DNA of 7,906 nucleotides from Verrucomicrobiota bacterium (GCA_013289195.1 JABDAI010000055.1:1-7906); one strand, 5' to 3'. Counted from the first letter of the stretch, positions 1 through 6,376 are shown. Numbers and translations are program-made. Notes: generated by a model from the letters alone, not told the origin.

Positions 1-54
1 AAATTTAGGCTTCGATTCAATTTGATAGCAGCTTTATACAATTGGGAAATATGA
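1..54 (+). CDS. IS5-family transposase, C-terminal end (partial, runs off the left edge)
   Basis: The first frame reads K-F-R-L-R-F-N-L-I-A-A-L-Y-N-W-E-I and stops with TGA at 52-54. The R-F-x-L-R-F-N-L-I-A-x-I/L-Y-N block directly before the stop is the usual C-terminal tail of DDE transposases of the IS5 family common in intracellular bacteria; this is from family knowledge, not a search. Only about 17 residues are visible, so the element upstream could be intact or decayed. It is a separate copy from the minus-strand IS5 fragment near 690-1136, which lacks this tail and faces the other way. The element appears to end near 76, directly against a broken ISAs1 transposase gene. Confidence 0.72.
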   Translation, partial: KFRLRFNLIAALYNWEI

Positions 55-79
55 AATTAAGGTTATGCAAGAGCTCTAA
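55..79 (+). mobile_element. Right end of the IS5-type element and insertion junction
   Basis: After the transposase stop there are about 22 bases ending in ggttatgcaagagctc (61-76), followed directly by ISAs1-type coding sequence (from 78). The short post-stop segment and abrupt change of homology mark the element's terminus. CTAA at 76-79 fits the YTAR target preferred by part of the IS5 family, and TAA would fit the TNA target of another part. The left end lies outside the window, so neither the inverted repeat nor the target duplication can be confirmed. Confidence 0.45.
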
Positions 80-246
80 TGAAGACCAATCTCGAATAAG
101 AAGTGGATATGCAGCGGAGAATGTAGCGATTATCAGGCACACATCATTAAATTTACTCAAGAAAGATCCCAGGAAGCATTCGAGGTAAGCGAAAAAAGGC
201 GGGATAGAACGATGATTATTTACTCGAATTGTTACATGAGAATTAA
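78..246 (+). pseudogene. ISAs1-family transposase, C-terminal remnant (frameshift plus nonsense)
   Basis: In the frame starting at 78 the sequence reads N-E-D-Q-S-R-I-R-S-G-Y-A-A-E-N-V-A-I-I-R, then H-T-S-L-N-L-L-K-K-D. This matches the C-terminal block of ISAs1-family (H-repeat-like) transposases, whose typical form is DxxxNEDxxRIRxGxAAENxAxIRHxALNLL. The frame then hits TAA at 186-188. Stepping one base (frame from 184) recovers the family tail G-K-R-K-K-A-G-(stop)-N-D-D-Y-L-L-E-L-L-H-E-N, ending with TAA at 244-246. The TAG at 205-207 sits where the family has Trp (TGG to TAG). The copy therefore has a frameshift near 183, a nonsense codon, and a 5' part separated from it by the IS5 element on its left. 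It cannot make an active transposase. Confidence 0.8.
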
Positions 247-251
247 TTTTA

Positions 252-265
252 ATGCAAACGCCCTG
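252..265 (+). mobile_element. Probable right terminus of the ISAs1-type element
   Basis: The motif tgcaaacgccctg (253-265) follows the inferred transposase stop by only a few bases. ISAs1-family elements commonly end in a short inverted repeat of the type GCAAACGCCCTG, or CAGGGCGTTTGC when read from the other end. The matching left end is outside the window, so the assignment rests on position and resemblance. Confidence 0.5.
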
Positions 266-477
266 GCGTCCCTCGTTTGTTTGGTAGATTCTTTTTCTTG
301 CCCTGCTCGCAGGAGTTAGTTAAATTTGGGTTCCCTGACATAAGTGGGCGGAATGTAACTTTTGGTGTGCTCAAGAGCACTGTAATCAATTTGAAAATAT
401 GGGGTATTGGGAGCAATGTGTTAGGGATACATGCTTCCTGGATTGTTGGAAATTTAAAGCTTAAGTGTGGTTTGTGA
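266..477 (+). pseudogene. Possible LRR-protein remnant, + strand
   Basis: A short open stretch ends with TGA at 475-477. From about 298 it reads L-P-C-S-Q-E-L-V-K-F-G-F-P-D-I, then N-V-T-F-G-V-L-K-S-T-V-I-N-L-K-I-W-G-I-G, then N-V-L-G-I-H-A-S-W-I-V-G-N-L-K-L. This has the spacing and residue pattern (LPxSLxxLxxFxxxDI, about 21-23 residues per unit) of the LRR units encoded elsewhere in this window on the minus strand, but with many substitutions. There is no convincing start: the only candidate is TTG at 277, and the upstream part is replaced by the ISAs1 end. I read it as the decayed 3' part of an LRR gene on the opposite strand to the others. The match is weak and could be chance. The overlapping minus-strand open frame shows no such pattern. 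Confidence 0.33.
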
Positions 478-573
478 TTTTGAATTTTCAAGAAAATGTA
501 TTTAATAAAAAAAGATTGCGTTACCTACAAAATATCATGATAAATAACTTTTACTTTCTTTACTAAACCATCA

Positions 574-840
574 ATGTTACTTTTTATGAAATTTTTTTTT
601 GAGCTAAAAATAAGGATTGTTATTTTATTGAGTGCTATTATGAGCATTTTTGCTGGGTTTGTGTATGCTGAAGATGCGTATGAAGCTTTTCCTGCTGGAT
701 GCATACGGGTTTTTGATTCTTTAAACAACCTAAAATCATGGCGCTTTCCATTTGCAAATGCCGTACAGATTACTTTCTTGGTTTTCTTATCAACTACCAC
801 CTGGCTCTTTAAGGTATGCCTTTTCTTTTTACCAGAGTAA
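574..840 (+). pseudogene. Secreted-protein gene, 5' fragment interrupted by IS5 sequence
   Basis: From ATG at 574, or more likely the in-frame ATG at 586, the protein begins with a short basic segment (K-F-F-F-E-L-K-I-R) and a strongly hydrophobic core (I-V-I-L-L-S-A-I-M-S-I-F-A-G-F). A good signal peptidase I site follows (V-Y-A before E-D-A-Y-E-A). That is a classic Sec signal peptide. From about 693 to the stop at 838-840 the codons are the antisense of a minus-strand IS5-type transposase fragment, so the mature protein is lost after roughly 7-10 residues. No Shine-Dalgarno is visible upstream. What the protein was cannot be told from so little. The hybrid reading frame might still be translated, but its second half has no coding character of its own. 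Confidence 0.5.
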
Positions 841-1136
841 TACTGTTTTTGTTTTTTTTGCGCCTCTCAATAGGTGTTTCCGTCCCATCAATCAGAACAA
901 CCTCATATTCCATTTCACTCTTCAGCAATGCCTTACGCCCAGGAAGGGCAAAATCTGGATGCTTAATCAATGTATCTTCTATCCATTTGATATTCCTATA
1001 ACATGCACTTTCTGACACTCCATACGAGGAGGCTACATGAAAGTATGTGCGATATTTTCTTATGTATTCAAGGGCCATAAGTAGCCTATCTTCCATCTCT
1101 AAGTGGTTTGGTTTCCCTCCCCCGGGTTTATGGCCA
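690..1136 (-). pseudogene. IS5-family transposase, internal fragment with frame break
   Basis: Read on the minus strand from about 1136, the frame begins G-H-K-P-G-G-G-K-P and continues with L-L-M-A-L-E-Y-I-R-K-Y-R-T-Y-F-H-V and S-Y-G-V-S-E-S. It then gives the first catalytic Asp block V-V-L-I-D-G-T-E-T-P-I-E-R, as in IS5-type DDE transposases. At an A8 run (852-859) the frame shifts by -1, and the family continues as Q-K-Q-Y-Y-S-G-K-K-K-R-H-T-L-K-S-Q-V-V-V and N-G-K-R-H-D-F-R-L-F-K-E-S-K-T, stopping abruptly after H-P near 690-695. About 45 N-terminal residues and the C-terminal half, including later catalytic acids, are absent. One end lies in the lipase-LRR gene and the other in the signal-peptide gene. 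No terminal repeats are visible, so this is a deletion remnant rather than a movable element. Confidence 0.85.
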
Positions 1137-4100
1137 TTCGATACACAATAAACTGGATTCATCACTCGGCACTTCCGTTTTTGCAGGCCTATTGATAACA
1201 ACATTAACATGATTCGTTATATGATCTAGAATATTCACTGGTTTTATCACCACTCCATCAGAATTTTCACTGCTACTTATGTCGATTATCGTTTTTTGCT
1301 GCAATTTGGAAGCTCCTATTCCGGTAGATTTGATAATGGCATTTTGCCAAGTAGTTTTCATGGCTTTTGCAGTCTGCGTGTCCAATGACCATGTTATATC
1401 AAGATCAGCATGATCCAAAATTCTATTAATAGTAAAGTTTGTGTACTGAGGAAATGAAGCTGGGACCTTAAGAGTAGCATTTTTGCCAATGCAATCAATA
1501 GAGAGTGTTTTTAAATTTTCAAGTGAATTGGGTAAGGTAAGAATGGCTTTTTCTCCAATATTCCCAATAATTATCGTGGTCAGCTTTTTGAACAAAGCGG
1601 GGACTGCGAAAACGGCATTTTTTGCTATATTTTCAATATGAAGCGTCTCTATAAGTCGGAATGACCTAGGTAAATCGACAGTATTTTGTCCTACACTAAA
1701 GAAATTAGATAGACTGGCGAAACGATCCACAGGGTTATGAGAAACATCAGTAATAATAAGCGATCTCAGCTTAGGCAAAGAATCTGGTAGATCCTTTTTT
1801 AAACAATCCCAAATATCTCTAATACGAAGTTCCCTAAGATTGTCGAATCTTCGTCCACTCAAATTCCAATGAGCTGTATTATGAATAGCCAAGTGTGTTA
1901 AATTATCCAATTTGTCGGGTAACCTAACAAAGAAATAATTATCAGAAGCGAAAATAGATCCAATCGACAAATGTATCAGTTTTTTGAGTTTCCAAGGCAT
2001 ACCAAAAGCAACTCTTTCACCAATATTTCCAATGGAAAGATTCTCTAATTTATCGAGTTTGCAAGTAATGGTAATGCGACAGTAACCAGAAATATTCCCA
2101 ATAAAGCAATTTCTTAAATAATCAAGAGAATCTGGGAATTTAAGCTCACAGCAATAAGCAACTTGTTTAATAGTTAAAGTAATTAAATTCTTAAGTGAAT
2201 TTGGTAATTCTATGAACCCCTCCATATATCCAATAGTGAGGTTCTTTAAATTGTCAAGTTTATTGAGTGCATTAAAACTGCAAGACCCATAACTCATACT
2301 GCCAACAGAAAAGTCTGTTAAATGATCAAGCGTTGCAGGTAATACAATACGCGCCCAAGAACAATGTATCTTTCCAATTGCTAGACTTGTGAGAATACTC
2401 AGTGACTGGGGTAGCACGAGCTCCATAAGCTGGTTAATATCGATATCGCCAATACAAAGACTTGTAAAGTTAGGAAACAATTTTATGTTTTGGGAAAGAG
2501 AGGCTAGGCATATATGAAAAGGATTTATGGTATTTTGATTTATCTTTAGTCCGCTAAAGTCTATCCCTTCAGTTCTATTAAAAAGCGGTTTATTAATCGA
2601 ATTTAAAAGTAGTGTTCCAAATTGTCCTAATTCCTTTGGATTTTTAATTCTAAGATATATTACTGACGAGCTTATTGCAGTAAAATTGCTAAAAAACGAT
2701 GGGCTTGAAAGATCCTCTATAGAAATCTCAACTTTTTTCCCTACCAGTCGAGCCTTAGGAGTACCATTAGAGACAATCCTGGGTTTACTATCTGCATTAG
2801 GTCCTATGATTTTTATTAGTTTCGCAGGAGAAGTCGAAAAAATTCGGTTATGTTTCACGGGTGCGCTAGCAAATCTTACGAGCAGATTACGATCTTTTTG
2901 AAAATCGTTTATGATCAGCTGTGGACTATCTATAACACTTACATCTCTTTTTTTCTTCGATTTAGAAGGTACGTTGTCCTTAGAAACAGCCATGTAGATT
3001 ACTTTACAGGATAACTGGAAGTGGTCTATGGGTAATACTTGAAATAATCTTTGTGTATTTTGCTTTATCCGCTCCGGATCATGACCTTTATTCGGCACTA
3101 GTTGGTATTTACCATCATATAGCTGTTTTATTGTAAAGGCTGCAAGAAGATCCCGCAGTTGTCTTTTTACCGGTTGTGGTAAATCTTTGCGCCGTTTTAG
3201 ATTTTCTTTGTTATCGTATAGTTCAAAAAGAAATTTGTCTGAACTACCCGGTTTCAAACTCATAATATAACCCTCCCCCCCCTCTTCTTTCCTAAAATGA
3301 GCTTTGGTAACAAGCGCAAACCTATGATCAAAGTTCTGCTCAATTTTTTTCCTTGAAGTATCTAAATCACTGCCCTGCAAATTTAGATGCTTAAAATATT
3401 CCCAATACTGCTCTTGATCTACTTCTCCTGTTATGACACTCATCAAAAAGCCTATTATTGTCATAATGGTTTTATCTCCAATGAGCCAATTGGCAAGGGT
3501 ACCTATCGTTTTTGAGGTTAGCGTCGTTGCAATCGATGATTGAAAACCGATGCAGTTAACTCCTTTCTCAATTCCCACCTGCATAAGACCTATTGCATTA
3601 CTAGCAAAGTCTTTTGCTTCACCATGATACTCCATTCTTGGCCAATCGGCCATTTTATCACATTTTCGTGGCCGGCCTGTTAGTGGATCAAATTCTCTTA
3701 GCATTTTGGATAATCCATGTCCTTCGATCGCTAAGACACCCTGAATTTTATCACCTATTATATTTTTCATACAATCGGGTACTTTATCATCTGCATAATC
3801 TGTCCACTCCATATCTACCTCAACACAACGGACCTCGCCTATATGACTATTACAACAGTTAACTGGATTTGGGGTTGCTAAATAAGTGACTATATTTAGA
3901 TCCTTCAATTTTACACACGTATTTCTATTTACAATATTCGACTGAAGCTTTTCCATCATTGGCAAAGTCCCAGGACTATCGAATGTCACCGCTTTTACAT
4001 TGTAATACTTAAAATATACTTGGCTATAAAACATACTCAGTTCTGCTAGCCATGCGCCCAATGAATGCCCAGTAAATGACAATCTATATTTCTTCTTTTC

Positions 4101-5063
4101 TGCTATCTTTATTGCATCGTGTGTAGCCTGATAATTTCGTGCTTGTTGGCCTACGACTATTTGACCACCTAGTATTTCTTCTAAATTGGTTTTCCAGTCA
4201 CTATTTTTCTTAAGCAAACTTTTTAGTACACCTACCCCTCCTCCTTCTGTTCCTCTAATAGCTAAAACAATTTGATGGGTCTTGTCATTTTTATAAATAA
4301 CTGCGTAATAACCACTAGAGTTCGTATCGTCATAAATTGCTTTTACTTTCCAATTCTTTAAATGTTTATCAATATTCGGGTCCACTTGAACGCGATCCCC
4401 TTTTTGAGAATTTTTATATACATGTTTACTTAATAATATATGGACAAAATCATTGGGATGGTGTCTATAATTCTTGTTACTTTTGATTAATTGGACCTCT
4501 ATTTTTGCTGTAGTGTCACAAGGATCTTGATCGTTGTGCCAAGAAATATGGCCTAGTGCTGTATTTTTTTTAAGAGAATGGCTCAGCTCATGGAGTTCTA
4601 TATTTGTTAATACAAATCTAATATTTAACGAAGCGACAGACGGATCATTCTTCTTTAATTGATCATTAATCTGTTTCCAATTTTTTCTGGTAATAAAATT
4701 TGATTGATCTGATTCCTCACTGGACGATTCTTCATCATCGCTGTATTGAGAGCTAATTACTTTTTGGGGATAGTCCCCCTCTGAATTGCTTGTACTATTG
4801 CTTTCTTCAGTAGAGCACGTTTGATTTCTAAAACGAATAGGACTCTCTGATCGGTTATCCTCATCAGGTTCAAGGGGTAAACTAGTGCTCACAGTATAGT
4901 CAGAAAAACTTTTTTGTTCTAAGCCATTTAAATTATAGTTTTGTCGTGCATCATTAGCGCGATTAACTTCGTCATTCTGAGACTGTGAAATTCTATTAAA
5001 ACTATCCTCGACAGGTGCCTTTCCTTTTGATTCTTTTCTTGGAATTAATGGAACTAAATTCAT
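1128..5063 (-). CDS. Class 3 lipase-like / leucine-rich-repeat protein (candidate effector)
   Basis: A 1311-residue protein starting at ATG 5061-5063; no Shine-Dalgarno is visible, and this is the first Met of the open frame. Residues 1-125 are polar and probably disordered, with an acidic/serine patch (S-D-D-E-E-S-S-S-E-E-S-D) at about 108-119. Residues 240-460 look like a class 3 lipase alpha/beta hydrolase: A-I-R-G-T-E-G (268-274), nucleophile elbow G-H-S-L-G with Ser334, F-D-S-P-G (361-365), N-I-V-T-Y-L (390-395), S-H-I-G-E-V (406-411) and likely catalytic His449 in G-H-G-L. Residues 515-546 are hydrophobic, and 550-700 are unrecognised. Residues 862-1220 hold about 15 LRR units. No Sec signal or clear membrane anchor is seen. 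Lipase activity on membrane lipids with LRR-mediated target binding is inference. The last few codons lie at the junction with an IS5 fragment, so the natural C-terminus may be altered. Confidence 0.85.
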   Translation of the reverse strand: MNLVPLIPRKESKGKAPVEDSFNRISQSQNDEVNRANDARQNYNLNGLEQKSFSDYTVSTSLPLEPDEDNRSESPIRFRNQTCSTEESNSTSNSEGDYPQKVISSQYSDDEESSSEESDQSNFITRKNWKQINDQLKKNDPSVASLNIRFVLTNIELHELSHSLKKNTALGHISWHNDQDPCDTTAKIEVQLIKSNKNYRHHPNDFVHILLSKHVYKNSQKGDRVQVDPNIDKHLKNWKVKAIYDDTNSSGYYAVIYKNDKTHQIVLAIRGTEGGGVGVLKSLLKKNSDWKTNLEEILGGQIVVGQQARNYQATHDAIKIAEKKKYRLSFTGHSLGAWLAELSMFYSQVYFKYYNVKAVTFDSPGTLPMMEKLQSNIVNRNTCVKLKDLNIVTYLATPNPVNCCNSHIGEVRCVEVDMEWTDYADDKVPDCMKNIIGDKIQGVLAIEGHGLSKMLREFDPLTGRPRKCDKMADWPRMEYHGEAKDFASNAIGLMQVGIEKGVNCIGFQSSIATTLTSKTIGTLANWLIGDKTIMTIIGFLMSVITGEVDQEQYWEYFKHLNLQGSDLDTSRKKIEQNFDHRFALVTKAHFRKEEGGEGYIMSLKPGSSDKFLFELYDNKENLKRRKDLPQPVKRQLRDLLAAFTIKQLYDGKYQLVPNKGHDPERIKQNTQRLFQVLPIDHFQLSCKVIYMAVSKDNVPSKSKKKRDVSVIDSPQLIINDFQKDRNLLVRFASAPVKHNRIFSTSPAKLIKIIGPNADSKPRIVSNGTPKARLVGKKVEISIEDLSSPSFFSNFTAISSSVIYLRIKNPKELGQFGTLLLNSINKPLFNRTEGIDFSGLKINQNTINPFHICLASLSQNIKLFPNFTSLCIGDIDINQLMELVLPQSLSILTSLAIGKIHCSWARIVLPATLDHLTDFSVGSMSYGSCSFNALNKLDNLKNLTIGYMEGFIELPNSLKNLITLTIKQVAYCCELKFPDSLDYLRNCFIGNISGYCRITITCKLDKLENLSIGNIGERVAFGMPWKLKKLIHLSIGSIFASDNYFFVRLPDKLDNLTHLAIHNTAHWNLSGRRFDNLRELRIRDIWDCLKKDLPDSLPKLRSLIITDVSHNPVDRFASLSNFFSVGQNTVDLPRSFRLIETLHIENIAKNAVFAVPALFKKLTTIIIGNIGEKAILTLPNSLENLKTLSIDCIGKNATLKVPASFPQYTNFTINRILDHADLDITWSLDTQTAKAMKTTWQNAIIKSTGIGASKLQQKTIIDISSSENSDGVVIKPVNILDHITNHVNVVINRPAKTEVPSDESSLLCIEWP
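1404..2480 (-). repeat. LRR array of the lipase-LRR protein (about 15 units)
   Basis: This covers residues about 862-1220. Each unit of roughly 22-26 residues follows L-P-x-S-L-x-x-L-x-x-L-x-I-G-x-I. Recognisable cores, in order, are LCIGDI, LAIGKI, FSVGSM, LTIGYM, LTIKQV, CFIGNI, LSIGNI, LSIGSI, LAIHNT, LRIRDI, LIITDV, LHIENI, IIIGNI, LSIDCI and FTINRI. Units are divergent at the DNA level, so the array is old rather than a recent tandem duplication. The usual LRR asparagine ladder (LxxLxLxxN) is replaced by a G-x-I step. Confidence 0.85.
3275..3282 (-). repeat. G8 homopolymer inside the lipase-LRR reading frame
   Basis: The plus strand carries eight C (3275-3282), preceded by CCCT. On the coding strand this is GAG-GGG-GGG-GAG-GGT (Glu594-Gly598). 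A run of eight G in an otherwise AT-rich gene is conspicuous. Gain or loss of one G would end the protein after the lipase and middle regions and remove the LRR array. Confidence 0.9.
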
Positions 5064-5151
5064 AATCGTTAATTTTATTGGTGATACGCTAAATAATATT
5101 TTTCCGTACGATTTTCAATCTTTTTCTTTAGGCTGTAGCATACTACCCAGG

Positions 5152-5182
5152 GGTCTTTAGTTCTCTGAAAGAACTAAAGACC
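5152..5182 (-). promoter_or_regulatory. Perfect 13-bp inverted repeat upstream of the lipase-LRR gene
   Basis: The arms are ggtctttagttct (5152-5164) and agaactaaagacc (5170-5182), fully complementary around a 5-base loop (ctgaa). No T-run follows on either strand, so it is not a standard intrinsic terminator. It lies 89-119 bases upstream of the ATG. It could be a leader hairpin, a dimeric-regulator operator, or a mobile palindrome. Its presence is certain; its role is unknown. Confidence 0.6.
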
Positions 5183-5305
5183 AGCAGAGGGACCTGTTGA
5201 CCCATAAATAAATAATGACACCAAAACTACTTTGGTAAACTTAATCGTTGACTCAGGGTTCCGAACTTTAATACACTTATTATTGGGACTATTCATCATC
5301 TTTGT

Positions 5306-5334
5306 ACTATAAAGCTAGCCCGTAATTGTGGCAG
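5306..5334 (-). promoter_or_regulatory. Possible sigma70-type promoter for the lipase-LRR gene
   Basis: On the minus strand, CTGCCA (5329-5334) and TATAGT (5306-5311) are separated by 17 bases, matching 4/6 and 5/6 of the TTGACA/TATAAT consensus. Transcription would begin near 5299, giving a leader of about 235 bases that contains the hairpin at 5152-5182. AT-rich DNA produces such matches by chance. A second candidate, TATTAT at 5093-5098 with TTGAAA at 5113-5118, has only 14 bases of spacing. Confidence 0.22.
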
Positions 5335-5577
5335 TTCCCATATACATTTGTAGAGAAAATTAAGAATGATTTCATGAAGATTTTTGATACTCCCTTCCGA
5401 AAAGAGCCTATGTTGCGGTTACATACGGTGATAAGATAAGCTAATTTTGTTATAAACCCTAATACTTGAAAATCGCCGTCAAGGTCTTCCTTTCGAAGAT
5501 CAATTTGACCATGTTATTGAAATTACTGTATAGAACAATTTTTGGAACTTGGCCTGATCATTTCTTGTTTATTTTGT

Positions 5578-6376
5578 TCAGATAATATTAATTATCCCGT
5601 TTATTTCATATAGTAGTTTTCGAGTAACTTCATCATGACCAGTTTCAATAATAAAATTCTTAATACCATCGGGCTTGCTTGGTGGTATGAGAATGGCATT
5701 ATGCCCATTAATGGAGAGTCTTGTGAGACTGTAAAGTGAATCCGGTAATTTAATTTTAATTATATCTAAATCGAAGTTTCTTTTCTTGGCGGGTTCTATA
5801 CCTTCAATGATAAAAGATGTAAGATGTGGTAGTGATTTGGGTAGTTCAAACCAAGCAGCTGAAAATATTTTTTTAATAGTAAGGTTTGTAAGATTAGGCG
5901 AATCCTGTAATTTGCAGTAACAATGGTGCATTTCACCAATTGTAAGATTTGTGAGATTAGGTAGTGGAGGAAGAGTAACCATAGCCATGGTTTCAGAACT
6001 TACGCAATATTCCAAAAGCCCGACTTTTGGGCAGATTTTATTTATAGTAAGATTCTCTAAGATTAATAAGATTTTCAGGATTACTAAATAAAGTAGGAAT
6101 AGAGCCTCTGTACAAATCAGAGATAGTAGAGATAGTTTCTGACAGCAAAACTTCTATTGTATCTATATGAAGACATATCAGATTAGGAAGCAAAGTTGGT
6201 ATCTTAATCGTACCCTTAATATTTCCAGCTGTGAAATTTTCAAGCTCATTAAGTGTAGCTGGTAAATTCAGAGTGATGCAAGAGCGAATATTTCCAACTG
6301 TAAGATTTTTAAGAAAGGGAAGTGAGACTGGCAGTTTAAGGACTTCTCGTTTGTAACTGGAACCATTATCGCCAAT
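5578..6376 (-). pseudogene. LRR protein, 3' portion, with one frameshift
   Basis: Two overlapping minus-strand frames encode one continuous LRR region. The first (6376-6059) carries K-L-P-V-S-L-P-F-L-K-N-L-T-V-G-N-I, F-T-A-G-N-I and L-H-I-D-T-I units and reaches N-P-E-N-L-I-N-L. It then runs into a stop. One base further on (extra base at 6058) the other frame resumes with E-N-L-T-I-N-K-I-C-P-K-V and continues with LTIGEM, LTIKKI, FIIEGI and LSINGH units to TAA at 5578-5580. At least eight units are visible, with the same signature as the large lipase-LRR protein. Upstream the gene is joined in frame to an IS630-type transposase N-terminus, so its own start is missing. An open frame from 6015 (ATG) could still yield a 145-residue LRR fragment. 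Function is lost or much reduced; a base error at 6058 is a possible alternative. Confidence 0.75.

Larger units (their letters stand above)
5064..5577. other. Intergenic region without recognisable gene
   Basis: About 510 bases between the start of the lipase-LRR gene and the end of the LRR pseudogene. No coding pattern that I recognise, tRNA or rRNA is visible on either strand. It contains a perfect hairpin (5152-5182) and a possible minus-strand promoter (5306-5334). Short open stretches on both strands between about 5310 and 5450 have no identifiable family. A decayed gene or IS remnant cannot be excluded. Confidence 0.6.

Noticed and set aside
249..491. Minus-strand open frame of 80 residues over the left flank
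   Set aside because: It has no LRR or transposase pattern, while the opposite strand carries the LRR-like spacing and the ISAs1 end. It is most likely a shadow.
752..1015. Plus-strand open frames across 752-1015
   Set aside because: They are antisense to clearly recognisable IS5 transposase coding on the minus strand.
2686..2901. Plus-strand open frame of 71 residues inside the lipase-LRR gene
   Set aside because: It lies wholly antisense to an intact gene and shows no family features.
3614..3862. Plus-strand open frame of 82 residues inside the lipase domain
   Set aside because: It is antisense to conserved hydrolase coding; its aromatic-rich composition is typical of a shadow frame.
5064..5577. 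Possible tRNA or small RNA in the 510-base intergenic region
   Set aside because: No cloverleaf with anticodon and T-loop pairing could be found by eye; the ttcgaa near 5494 lies in a short imperfect stem only.
6012..6030. Small hairpin ccaaaag / cttttgg downstream of the 6058 frame break
   Set aside because: It was considered as a stimulator of programmed frameshifting, but it lies about 28 bases from the break, no slippery sequence is present, and 7-bp arms are easily met by chance.
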